DNA of 64,000 bases from Planctomycetota bacterium (GTDB lineage Bacteria > Planctomycetota > Planctomycetia > Planctomycetales > Planctomycetaceae): NCBI GenBank assembly GCA_014584345.1, contig JACTNB010000017.1, positions 124,001 to 188,000 on the forward strand, read 5' to 3'. The notes beneath the pieces are model-generated. The model had not been told where the DNA came from, ran no database searches, and saw nothing but the letters and a program-made list of their open reading frames with translations. The first letter of the stretch is position 1, and each line of letters begins with the position of its first letter. This document shows, one piece after another, positions 1 to 9,758 of this stretch. The position numbers and the translations under genes are program-made.

Positions 1-196
1 TCCGATCTCCGGTCCGACGGTCATACCGGACAATCACCTTGTTATCGATCGCATAGACGTATTGCCCCTCCGCCGCAACGGCCTGCTTGGCCTCCGCAGC
101 GGGCAAAACACGGCTTTGACGCCACTCGGCTTGCACGAACACCGAGCCCGCGCACAAGCCCATTCCCATCAGCACGATTCGCATGAATTGCCACAT
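1..196 (-). CDS. N-terminus of a secreted protein, cut by the window edge
   Basis: Reading the minus strand from an ATG at 196 gives an open frame that runs off the window after about 65 codons. It starts MWQFMRIVLMGMG and has a short hydrophobic signal-like segment ending near VQA. A basic-polar region follows, including KQAVAAEGQYVYAIDNK and then VRYDRRTGDR. That stretch resembles a beta-propeller or PQQ-like blade, but too little is visible to name a family. A GGGGA about 8 bases upstream supports the 196 start; the internal ATG at 184 has no ribosome-binding site. The product is probably exported. Nothing more can be said without the neighbouring sequence. Confidence 0.6.
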   Translation of the reverse strand, partial: MWQFMRIVLMGMGLCAGSVFVQAEWRQSRVLPAAEAKQAVAAEGQYVYAIDNKVIVRYDRRTGDR

Positions 197-899
197 GAAA
201 CGATTCCCCACGCTCACTCAAGTCCCCCCGTCACCGAGCCACACCCGTCCGCGTCGGATGCCCCCTGTAGCTCGAGCCGTCGGTTCCAATGATTCCCGAA
301 TCCCGGGCCAATCCGGCTGCAACTGCCACGAAACGCATCATACTCCGTGACCGTTAATTTTCAGGCTCGGCATCTCAGGCTTTGCCAGTGCCCCCCTGTT
401 GACGACAATCTCGAACTTGCCGCGCCCGTGTCGTTTTTCCGCCCCGAAAAACTAGCCGCGCCCGTCAGGAAGCGGGCCAAGTTTGACTCTCATTACCCCC
501 ATAGGTGTCCACTCCGGTGGACCGTGTCCCGGACAAGTTATTGCAAGTTGCAGCGCCCGCGTGGCCCGCTTCCTGACGGGCGCGGCTAGTTGCGCCATAT
601 AAACGCGGAGACGGGGAGCCGCCAGGATCAAGCAGGAATTTGCCGGTTTCTCGGCGCCTTTGTGTCTCTCCGTCTCCGCGCTGACATCTTTCGTAATCCG
701 TTGACAATCCCTCCGGAGTGGCACCGGTCGGCTAATCCGCCAGTTGTGCAGGATGTTGACGCGAAACCCGAAAGGCACTGGCAAAACCAGTGGCCCCCGA
801 ATTCGCAAGACTGACTACGCAATAGATTTTGCGTACACGCACACAAGCCGACTACGCGATTTCGATACAACCACGTGCCCGATGTGACAAATAAATAAA
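197..899. other. Intergenic region with repeat core and a second hairpin repeat
   Basis: No supported gene. The region holds the 142-bp inverted-repeat core at 450-591. It also has a second inverted pair, CGCGGAGACGGGGAG at 604-618 against CTCTCCGTCTCCGCG at 666-680, separated by about 47 bases and including a stretch that reads like a dispersed rRNA-style filler repeat. Open frames here are short and overlap on both strands. Confidence 0.6.
450..591. repeat. Inverted-repeat element copy A (core only)
   Basis: Two 30-bp arms at 450-479 and 562-591 are perfect inverted copies of each other, beginning AACTAGCCGCGCCCGTCAGG and ending in the reverse complement. The spacer is 82 bases. The outer flanks seen in the other copies (a TIR like CCGCATTTCTCAC and the segment GAAGTCAGCAATCCTG) are not recognisable here, so this copy is the core alone or is heavily decayed outside the arms. 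Confidence 0.85.
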
Positions 900-931
900 A
901 CGGGGCGGACCCCAGAATGGATCCACCCCGT
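900..931 (-). terminator. Intrinsic terminator of the first DUF1559 gene
   Basis: On the minus strand the arms ACGGGGTGGATCC and GGTCCGCCCCGT form a stem with G-U pairs, followed by TTTTATTTATTT. It lies 50 bases after the stop codon of the DUF1559 gene at 981-1964. Confidence 0.75.
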
Positions 932-980
932 AAATGTGTTTATTACCCAAAGCCCTGGCTCACGGCCAGAGAACAAAAAA

Positions 981-1964
<984 letters not shown>

Positions 1965-2350
1965 GTACACCTTGTTTTCACCAGAGAGGACGGAAAAGAA
2001 AACATGAACAATCGACCACGCAGACTGCATGAGCAATGTTTTTTGTAATTAAAACACGAAGGAATTAACCAGAAGTTAGCAGATTTCACGACATATCGAA
2101 AAAATGTCGCAACCAGACAACCCTGCAGAACACAGGATAAGAACATGTTTATATCAGCGATCGGCCAATAATCAATAGGAAATCAGCAATTCCACGAATT
2201 TTTCGCGCTTGCCACCGAAACAATATACATTAGAACACACCCCGCAACTTCCCTGGCATTCCTTTCCCAGCAGTTACTCGGAATCAATAAACCAATTCGA
2301 TTACGGGCTTCACGCCTGATTTCCGACACGTAATGCCTGGCAAACAAAAA
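1965..2350. other. Intergenic spacer and probable promoter region
   Basis: AT-rich spacer of about 390 bases between the two DUF1559 genes. It must hold the promoter of the downstream copy (981-1964). No convincing minus 35/minus 10 pair, RNA structure or coding frame could be picked out by eye. Confidence 0.4.
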
Positions 2351-2382
2351 CGGGTTGGAAACCAATCCAGGTTTCCAACCCG
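2351..2382 (-). terminator. Intrinsic terminator of the second DUF1559 gene
   Basis: Perfect 13-bp inverted pair CGGGTTGGAAACC and GGTTTCCAACCCG with a 6-base loop. Read on the minus strand it is followed by TTTTTG. It lies 40 bases beyond the stop codon of the DUF1559 gene at 2423. Confidence 0.9.
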
Positions 2383-2422
2383 TGAATTTACATACACCGA
2401 AGAACCCGTGACGAGCAGGATA

Positions 2423-3397
<975 letters not shown>

Positions 3398-3643
3398 ACA
3401 CTTCACCTTACTTCTTTAGTAATGACACGACAGAAAAACACCAATGAAAAATAAATCAGACCCGCTACCAAGACAGGGATGGGGAAGGCTGATTTCAAGA
3501 GCAGCTCACCACACATTAGCAAAAAACAACAGATGTTCACATCAGACATCGACGGATGGGGTACCAGAAATCAAGCGATACCCTGAAATCCAGAGGTTAA
3601 ATCGCGACATCTTGAAAGCACACCATCGTCATGTAGCTTGCCG

Positions 3644-4048
3644 TTATTGGGTCACCAGGGGAAAATCGTGGGTGTTCTCCCCCGCTTTAACTTCCACGTT
3701 CAATTCCGACTTCACATTGTATTTGGCCGGAACGGGATCTTTGTAGCCGGGAGGTGTCGGCGCGTCGAGCACGGTCGTGATTCTCACGACATTGGAGCCA
3801 ATTTCAGCCCCCTTGGCGCCGTTCGCAAAGCTCAACTCGTACCGACCGGTGGCGTCTGTGTTGCCGAAGGCCACTTGCCCATTAGCCGATTCGAAATTGA
3901 CCACCAGATTTCCGGCTGGTTGCCCGTCCAGGGTAACTGTACCACTCACTTGAGCCAGTTTGGGCATGTCGGACGGTGCGGAATTGCAACCGATACTACC
4001 GAGACAGCAGAGGGCCAGCGAGGCCAACAGACGAGTAGCGAACGACAT
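3644..4048 (-). CDS. Small lipoprotein with carboxypeptidase-regulatory-like fold
   Basis: A 134-residue protein starting MSFATRLLASLALCC with a signal sequence and a lipobox-like GSIGC near residue 23. The rest, from SGTVTLDGQPAGNLVVNF to the GRYELSFANGAKG region, looks like the transthyretin-like or carboxypeptidase-regulatory beta domain common in small planctomycete lipoproteins. Such proteins sit next to DUF1559 genes in many planctomycetes, as here, but the function is not known. The ATG at 4048 fits the signal peptide; longer in-frame starts would bury it. GGGA lies about 7 bases upstream. Probably anchored in the inner leaflet or outer face of the cytoplasmic membrane. Confidence 0.85.
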   Translation of the reverse strand: MSFATRLLASLALCCLGSIGCNSAPSDMPKLAQVSGTVTLDGQPAGNLVVNFESANGQVAFGNTDATGRYELSFANGAKGAEIGSNVVRITTVLDAPTPPGYKDPVPAKYNVKSELNVEVKAGENTHDFPLVTQ

Positions 4049-4200
4049 ATTTTGATCCCTGGACACTGAAAACTTGATGCGAAAAATTGTCACAACTGAA
4101 TAATCTAGCGTGTTTTTCATCAACGTCAATTCATATACGCATGAAATTCCCTGTTTCCAGCCCCTGCGTGCAGGGTTCCGCCAGGGAAATCCGCCTGGAT

Positions 4201-5604
4201 TCAGCTCTCCGCCGGTACCGGTTGATCGGCTTCTTGCAGATAGGCCAGCTTGCGGGCTGCCCGGCCGTGGCTGGGGCGGAGTTCCAGGCATTTCCGATAC
4301 GCTGCCCGGGCGGCATCCCATTGCTGGAGATGAAAATTCATCTCGCCGATGTAATACCAGGCCACAGGGTCTTGCGGCATGAGTTGCGTCGCTTCGGTGA
4401 GGGGCTTTAACGCCTGCTTCAAGCGATTGCTGCGATATTCGGAGATTCCCTTCAGCAACGCTATTCGGCCCAGATGCGAGTCGCGCAACTCGGGTTCCCG
4501 CGCCCCGTAATACTCCGCCAGCTTGCGATGGGTTGCCAAATTGGGCATCAACAGCAAGGCCCGCTCCCAGCACTCCGCCGCCTTGACCAGATCTCCCTGT
4601 ACCTGCCACGCATCTCCCTCGGCATCCAGCATTTGCGCGTTTTCACGCCCCGCCGCGCGGTACGTTTTCAGCATCTCGAAGATACGCTCCGATTGCTTTC
4701 GTTGACCCGCGACATACAGAAGCTGTTCGTCGACGGCCTCCGCCGCAAAGATCGGCTTGTCTCCCATGGCCTGGCGTATTTCAAGCAGTTCGCTTTCAAA
4801 TCCGACCAGATTGGCATCCCCCACCTCATCGACCAGTTCCCGCAGCATCCGGGAGATACCGGTCATCTGGTCCAAAGGCGTGACGTACACCGTGTTGAAG
4901 CTTGCAGGAACCAGATACGCCGAGCGTTCCACCATCGTGGCGGCTTGAAACGCCTCGCGTGTCCGCCCCAAGGCTTCCAGGGCCCGTTGATGCAGGTAGT
5001 GAAATTCCAGCGAATATTCCACCTCCTTTAGTACGCGTTCGATGACGGGCAAGGCCTCCTCGGCCCGGCCATCGCGGATCAGCAGCTTCGCGTATTGGTA
5101 GTCCGCCGGTGCAAATTTGGCATTCTGACGAAACAAGTCCTCCGCCTCCTCGGCTTGCTCCAATCGCAGCGCGCACAGGCCCATCGCAAATAGCGCGTAG
5201 TAGCGCGTCATGGCCTGCGCCTCGCTTGTCGGTTTCAAGTCCAGCACTCGGCGATACTCCCGCGAACTCTCCTGCATGCGTCCGGTCCTGTCGAGAGCGA
5301 ACGCCAGCCCGAATTGAGCCGCCATGGAGGTCCCGTCACGGCGCAGCGCTTCCCGAAAGGCCGGTTCCGCATAGGCATAAAACCCCTTGCCCAGGAGCGC
5401 TTCCCCGAAGCGAGTCCATTCGAGGGGGCCTCCCTGCTCGGCTTCCCGAGCGAATTTTCGCAGTTCCGGCATGATCAACGGATCATTGAGTTCCTCGTCG
5501 GGCACCCGGGGGACGGCCCGCCAGGCACGGCGGGCCAGCAAGGCCCCACCAACGACGGTTTCCAGCACCACCACCACCAGCAGCACGCGAATTGCATAGA
5601 TCAT
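4201..5604 (-). CDS. Membrane-anchored TPR-repeat protein
   Basis: A 467-residue protein with an N-terminal membrane segment (MIYAIRVLLVVVVLETVVGG). The rest is helical tetratricopeptide repeats, for example YAYAEPAFREALRRDGTS, AQFGLAFALDRTGRMQESS and the final WDAARAAYRKCLELRPSHG. TPR arrays bind other proteins, so this is probably an adaptor or scaffold facing the periplasm or cytoplasm. The ATG at 5604 overlaps the stop of the preceding FG-GAP gene as ATGA, which indicates translational coupling and decides the start over a longer frame to 5631. The two proteins are likely made in a fixed ratio and may act together. Confidence 0.88.
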   Translation of the reverse strand: MIYAIRVLLVVVVLETVVGGALLARRAWRAVPRVPDEELNDPLIMPELRKFAREAEQGGPLEWTRFGEALLGKGFYAYAEPAFREALRRDGTSMAAQFGLAFALDRTGRMQESSREYRRVLDLKPTSEAQAMTRYYALFAMGLCALRLEQAEEAEDLFRQNAKFAPADYQYAKLLIRDGRAEEALPVIERVLKEVEYSLEFHYLHQRALEALGRTREAFQAATMVERSAYLVPASFNTVYVTPLDQMTGISRMLRELVDEVGDANLVGFESELLEIRQAMGDKPIFAAEAVDEQLLYVAGQRKQSERIFEMLKTYRAAGRENAQMLDAEGDAWQVQGDLVKAAECWERALLLMPNLATHRKLAEYYGAREPELRDSHLGRIALLKGISEYRSNRLKQALKPLTEATQLMPQDPVAWYYIGEMNFHLQQWDAARAAYRKCLELRPSHGRAARKLAYLQEADQPVPAES

Positions 5605-6899
5605 GGGTTTCCCTTTCCGCCGTTGATCCAAGCCGAGATCCGGCCCAGGTGACGATGTGGTCTGCGCACATTCAGGCTCCCCGCGACGATATCGGGCTTG
5701 CCATTGCCGTTCAAATCCCCCACGGCGACGGTCACCAGATGCAGCGGTGTCGAACCAATCTGCCAGGTAGTGAAGTTCTGCTGACCATCATTTTCCAGCC
5801 AGACGATGCTGGCATTTTCCGGTTCGAGCCAGTCGTTGGTGAGACTGACCAGCACCACATCCTGATCGCCGTCACCTTCGAGATCGGCCACGGCAGCGGC
5901 ATACGTCCCCCCCAGATCGCTAATGCGGTGCATTTCAAATTTCCAGTTCCCCTGATTCTCGAACCAGTAACACCCGTGATACGGCTGGGGATAGGCGTCG
6001 AAATCTTCCAGATTGTCTCCAGCTGGCATAATCAGATCGAGATCGCCATCTCCATCCAGATCCGCGACAAACAGACCGGCTCCCCCCAGATCGGGATTGA
6101 TGGTAAACCACAACCGGTGAGCCACGAACTTGCCATCCCCCTGGTTTTCGAAACCCCACAGTTCCTCTTCATCCTGAGTGACCGTAGCGACGATGTCGAG
6201 ATCGCCATCTCCATCGAAATCGCCCACGGGGACGTGAATCGTCCCCGGCGCGCTCAACAGTTCGTGAGCCCGGAAGTCAAAATTCCCCAGGTTTTCCAGC
6301 CACTGCACCGAGCCACGCGAATATCCAAACTCGGCCACCACCAGGTCGAGATCGCCATCCCCATCCAAATCTCCATACTGTACGTCGGCCACGCGCCGTA
6401 CGTCGTCCAGAATCACGTGCCGCGCGAACTCGCCATTCCCAAGATTCTCGAACAGTTCCACGCGTCCAATCACATTATCATCCGGCATGATGTTTCCCAG
6501 AATCGAGACGATCACGTCGAGGTCGCCATCCTGGTCCAGATCCACCACCGTGAGATGCGCGGGGACGGAGACATCGGGAATCAATACCGATTCCACCCAG
6601 GTATCTTCGGGCTGCCGTTTCAGGAGCACCACCCGGTTGGCCAGAGCGTCGCACGCCAGAATTTCATTCTGACCATCGCCATCGAAATCGAGAATCTGCA
6701 CGTTCGTGATCTGTGGCAACCCCGCCACGGGCAAGCCCACCGGGCGAAACTCGAACGGCAATGGGGTTGCGGGATAACGTGTTCCCCCATGAAATATCTC
6801 ACCGCTGGATTTCACCGCCGGCACATACGGCAGCAAGGCATATGTCCCCGCGGGAATACCGATCGCCAGCGCGATCAGCAGCACTAACCGACCAGCCAT
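5601..6899 (-). CDS. FG-GAP/VCBS-repeat secreted protein
   Basis: A 432-residue protein with an N-terminal membrane or signal segment (MAGRLVLLIALAIGIPAG). It has seven VCBS/FG-GAP blade motifs of the form D-x-D-G-D-G-D-x-D: DFDGDGQNEI, DLDQDGDLDV, DLDGDGDLDLVV, DFDGDGDLDIVA, DLDGDGDLDLIM, DLEGDGDQDVVL and DLNGNGKPDI. These are the calcium-binding loops of an integrin-like seven-bladed beta-propeller. It probably sits outside the cytoplasmic membrane as a binding protein. The ATG at 6899 has GGGGGAA just upstream. It is the first gene of a coupled pair with the TPR protein (ATGA overlap at 5601-5604). Confidence 0.92.
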   Translation of the reverse strand: MAGRLVLLIALAIGIPAGTYALLPYVPAVKSSGEIFHGGTRYPATPLPFEFRPVGLPVAGLPQITNVQILDFDGDGQNEILACDALANRVVLLKRQPEDTWVESVLIPDVSVPAHLTVVDLDQDGDLDVIVSILGNIMPDDNVIGRVELFENLGNGEFARHVILDDVRRVADVQYGDLDGDGDLDLVVAEFGYSRGSVQWLENLGNFDFRAHELLSAPGTIHVPVGDFDGDGDLDIVATVTQDEEELWGFENQGDGKFVAHRLWFTINPDLGGAGLFVADLDGDGDLDLIMPAGDNLEDFDAYPQPYHGCYWFENQGNWKFEMHRISDLGGTYAAAVADLEGDGDQDVVLVSLTNDWLEPENASIVWLENDGQQNFTTWQIGSTPLHLVTVAVGDLNGNGKPDIVAGSLNVRRPHRHLGRISAWINGGKGNP

Positions 6900-7074
6900 G
6901 AATTTCCCCCACCATAAAACATGTTCACGTATAGAATCCAGAAACAGGGGGCAGTGTACCCGAAAGCCCGGTTCCGCCAAAATCCTCGGCTGGGGGGCGT
7001 GCGGCAATTTCTTCCATTTTTTTCGCAAGTTCCAATCCGCATGCTTACTTCCGGCCCGTATCTGCGTTAAAGAC

Positions 7075-7211
7075 TCAAACGGTGGTGTTGTGCACCCAAC
7101 CACCGTCAGCGCTCTTGGTGACCAACCCCCGCGCCACCAGCTGTCGCATGAGGCGATACGTCTGCGAGATACACATCTCGAAGGTTTCACCGATTTGACT
7201 CGCGTGTAAAA
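7075..7211 (-). pseudogene. Fragment resembling a winged-helix regulator C-terminus
   Basis: A minus-strand frame ending in TGA at 7075 encodes HASQIGETFEMCISQTYRL, then MRQLVARGLVTKSADGG, WVHNTTV and stop. The pattern helix, helix, LVARGLVTK, GGW resembles the wing region of MarR/ArsR-type repressors. An in-frame stop lies directly upstream and no start codon with a ribosome-binding site is present, so this is a remnant at most. Family assignment is by eye only. Confidence 0.3.
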
Positions 7212-7249
7212 TGCCTTTTCACCTCCGGCAATCGTCGGCCGAGATGAAG

Positions 7250-7442
7250 GAGACCTCGGCCGTTTTGGCTACCTAACCCCGTCAAGACTGGTGGATCAAT
7301 TCGCCAGCGTTCTCCCGTAAAAAGCGACTGGCACATATCCAAAACCATCGCCAGCGTCGTAGGGGTGACGAACGCGTGGCTCGCCGAACAAGGACTGCTC
7401 TGCCTGAATACGTTGTGGTCGCAGCTTGCTCCCCTTCGTTGA
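7250..7442 (+). pseudogene. Fragment of a C-terminal coding end, possibly reverse-transcriptase type
   Basis: A plus-strand frame open from about 7250 to a TGA at 7440-7442 ends in NAWLAEQGLLCLNTLWSQ followed by LAPLR. That ending recalls the C-terminus of some group II intron reverse transcriptase/maturases. There is no start codon, an in-frame stop precedes it, and no upstream catalytic motif is present. It is at best the tail of a lost gene. Confidence 0.25.
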
Positions 7443-7525
7443 ACCGTCCCCAAAACAGCCGGCCCCGCATGTCCGCTGGTGCGGGGAAGGTCATCCGCGA
7501 GAATGGCCCTGATGCGATTATGTTT

Positions 7526-8071
7526 CTATTGTGCTCGCTCCGGGCGTCGTGACCGCCAGACCCAGGTCATGAGTATGATACCGCCGACAAAACCGGCAAG
7601 ATAGCTAGCGTTATGCGCCCAGAGATCGACTAGAAACGGAATGTGTTTCTCCTCAGGCACGTTCTCAGCGATTGGGCCGACGAGCCAAACCAATCCCATA
7701 ACCGCAGCAACATAGCCTATGAATCCGGACAACACGGCAAGCATTGCGCTGCAGGCAAACAGGATCGCAATTGGCCGAATCAATGAAACGGCAGTTTTCT
7801 TCGGACGTGAACCGATGCGGGAGATTGTTGCAAGCGGGACGCCGAGGATTGCACCGACCCACCACGTTGCGACGATACCCCATACAAGTCCAAGGATCGT
7901 TGGATCTTCCGTAGGAATAATTCGCGGATGTCCGATGGTGAAGTACTCAACGCAAATTCTCGCCGTGAACTGGTCGTGAATGATTCCATAAATGATGCAG
8001 GCACCGATCGAGAGAACGACGATTGCAAGCCAATGCATCTTAAAAAGCCTGAAAAAGTACAAAGGGGACAT
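7526..8071 (-). CDS. Four-helix membrane protein of unknown function
   Basis: A 181-residue protein, almost wholly hydrophobic, with about four membrane helices: HWLAIVVLSIGACIIYGII, ILGLVWGIVATWWVGAILG, AILFACSAMLAVLSGFIGYV with its extension, and AGFVGGIILMTWVW at the end. The polar loop HDQFTARICVEYFTIGHPR between helices 1 and 2 is distinctive and I believe it recurs in uncharacterised membrane proteins of many bacteria, but no function follows. The ATG at 8071 (MSPLYFF) is chosen because the text after it looks family-like; it lacks a clear Shine-Dalgarno, and the alternatives at 8038 and 8152 are no better. The end RRPERAQ is basic and cytoplasmic. Confidence 0.75.
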   Translation of the reverse strand: MSPLYFFRLFKMHWLAIVVLSIGACIIYGIIHDQFTARICVEYFTIGHPRIIPTEDPTILGLVWGIVATWWVGAILGVPLATISRIGSRPKKTAVSLIRPIAILFACSAMLAVLSGFIGYVAAVMGLVWLVGPIAENVPEEKHIPFLVDLWAHNASYLAGFVGGIILMTWVWRSRRPERAQ

Positions 8072-8357
8072 GCTCAATACTACTACGGCACGGAAATTGC
8101 GCTGCAGGTAAAATTGAAATTTACACTTGCGCGCCTTCCTTAATTCTGCCATCCTTCAGGCATGGCGGAAAGAGATGACAGGAAGATTAAAGCAATGTTA
8201 GGTCAAGCTCCCTGTTGACGTAACGGGAACAAGGGCAGTGATTTCATATTAGATGTCGGTGCGGAGTCAACTTTTACTTGTTCGGCAGGCACAGCCTGAC
8301 CTGCACAGTTTGAGAAATCACGTATGTGCTCGTCCGTGTCGATACAACAACCGGCTA

Positions 8358-9059
8358 TTATCTCGGCTTCTGCAGGAGAACGACATCCTGGCCCACCAGG
8401 CGCAGCTCGGCCGACCATTGCACTGCGAGCCAGGAGAACGTGTCGTCGGAGAAGAACGCGACGTGCGTCGGATCGTTCTTGTAATGCCAGTTCGCGAAGG
8501 CAGACTGGCTGAGTACGCGCTTGGTCATGATGCCGAGCCATCCGCCCGGTTCGAGGACACTCCAGAGATGCTGCAATTCCAGAAAAGGATGGTGCAGATG
8601 CTCGACAACTTCGGAGGCAGTGACAAAGTCGTACTGCTGTTGCCACACCTCAGGATCGGGTTCATAGAACGGATCGTAGATCACCGTCGGATACCCTGCT
8701 TCGGCCAGCATCAGCGAGAGCGTGGGGCCGGGACCACAGCCGAAGTCGAGGCCGCGTGCCCCCGGTGACAACACCTCGATGAGCGGTTGTGCGAGGCGAT
8801 TGAGGAAGTGGCGGTAGCGATGGTCCGTGGGAAAGTTCTGGTGCTGGTCGTAGCACGCTTTTTCGGCCTCCGGTGGGAGGAAGTACCGGGACGGGACGAA
8901 AACCAGACTGCAAGAATCACAACGTCGGTACTCCCGGCGAGGATCTTGATGAAAGAGTGCGGTTCGACCGATTGTGCATAAAGGACACGGGGCAGATCGT
9001 TGCTGTCTCAACACAGTCAAAGTTGGCTCCGGATACCCGTCGGTTAGTGGATCGTGCAT
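8358..9059 (-). CDS. Class I SAM-dependent methyltransferase with zinc-ribbon N-terminus
   Basis: A 233-residue protein. Residues about 20-55 hold CPLC and CDSC pairs, a zinc ribbon as in methyltransferases that act on sugars or quinone-like small molecules. The SAM-binding glycine motif is LDFGCGPGPTLSLML at about residues 103-117, followed by the acidic VIYDPFYEPD loop and the TASEVVEHLHHP motif IV region. LEPGGWLGIMTKRV is the post-motif strand. No substrate can be inferred. The ATG at 9059 has no clear ribosome-binding site. The gene stands alone between a decayed region and a repeat-like intergenic stretch. Confidence 0.88.
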   Translation of the reverse strand: MHDPLTDGYPEPTLTVLRQQRSAPCPLCTIGRTALFHQDPRREYRRCDSCSLVFVPSRYFLPPEAEKACYDQHQNFPTDHRYRHFLNRLAQPLIEVLSPGARGLDFGCGPGPTLSLMLAEAGYPTVIYDPFYEPDPEVWQQQYDFVTASEVVEHLHHPFLELQHLWSVLEPGGWLGIMTKRVLSQSAFANWHYKNDPTHVAFFSDDTFSWLAVQWSAELRLVGQDVVLLQKPR

Positions 9060-9758
9060 GACGAGTATAAACCCGAAATATCAACAAGCGTTGACTGGCC
9101 TGCTGATACACTTTGATTGTGAATCTTTTGGATCAAGGAGGGTATCGCCTGATTACACCGGGATAAGTGTCGAGACGGCCTCATTGAATGTCGCAAACCA
9201 GTCAGCTGAGATTGGATTGTACTTTGTCATTACCGTTTATTGAAATCCTTGCTTACAAAGAAACGGCTCTGGGACCATTGTGCCTGCGGCGAAGAATAAA
9301 CCCTTGCGGAGCCGAGGGAATTGGTAATGGAGTGGCATGCCCCCCAAAACCCGCTCCATGTGTAATGAGAGTCCCGGTAGTCTGGATTATGGAGCAGGAG
9401 TTTCGGGGCCTGTTCTCTGCCCGCTTCAGGCTTGCAAACCGGGGTGGGATGTGTCACATTGACTTTTGTTGATCCTCGCTGAATATTGGCTCGCTCGCAG
9501 ATAACTCCTAAAATCTGCCAAGTAAAGGTGCCCAAACGCACTCGATGAATCTTTGCCTTGATGATGATGGGAATCTCCTCGTCTGGGCCAGTCCGGAACA
9601 GGATTGAATGTGTCTCCCATCCGCGCCAAGGACGGTTTGGGTAGACGGCGAATTGCACCCGCAGGCTCATGGGCAGGCTGACGACGGGCTGAAGAATTGA
9701 AGTGGGGATTGGCTGTCCATACGGGATTGCCCAGGACTACTTAGGCGAGGAGCAGAGC
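9060..9758. other. Intergenic region with one doubtful open frame
   Basis: About 700 bases between divergent genes. A minus-strand frame at 9230-9670 begins MSLRVQFAVYPNRPWRGWE and continues THSILFRTGPDEEIPIIIK, which loosely recalls a DUF1573-type beta domain. Its second half is unlike any protein and there is no ribosome-binding site, so it is probably a remnant. The promoter of the gene at 9759 must lie at the right end. Confidence 0.4.

Larger units (their letters stand above)
6900..7525. other. Decayed intergenic stretch with gene remnants
   Basis: About 626 bases without an intact gene. It contains two reading-frame remnants given separately (7075-7211 minus and 7250-7442 plus) and a small hairpin, CCCCGCA at 7463-7469 against TGCGGGG at 7480-7486. 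It looks like a place where mobile or horizontally acquired DNA has decayed. Confidence 0.5.

Noticed and set aside
603..680. CGCGGAGACGG hairpin pair
   Set aside because: Inverted repeat is real, but only one copy is in the window, so it is described under the intergenic region and not as a family.
7250..7442. Group II intron
   Set aside because: Only a C-terminal-like peptide is present; no intron domain V/VI structure or catalytic RT motifs.
8286..8320. Possible remnant end of a repeat element (TTTGAGAAATCACG)
   Set aside because: Resembles the terminal repeat at about 10 of 14 positions, but no arm or flank is near; too weak.
9230..9670. Minus-strand frame with a DUF1573-like first half
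   Set aside because: Second half is not protein-like and there is no ribosome-binding site; kept only as part of the intergenic description.
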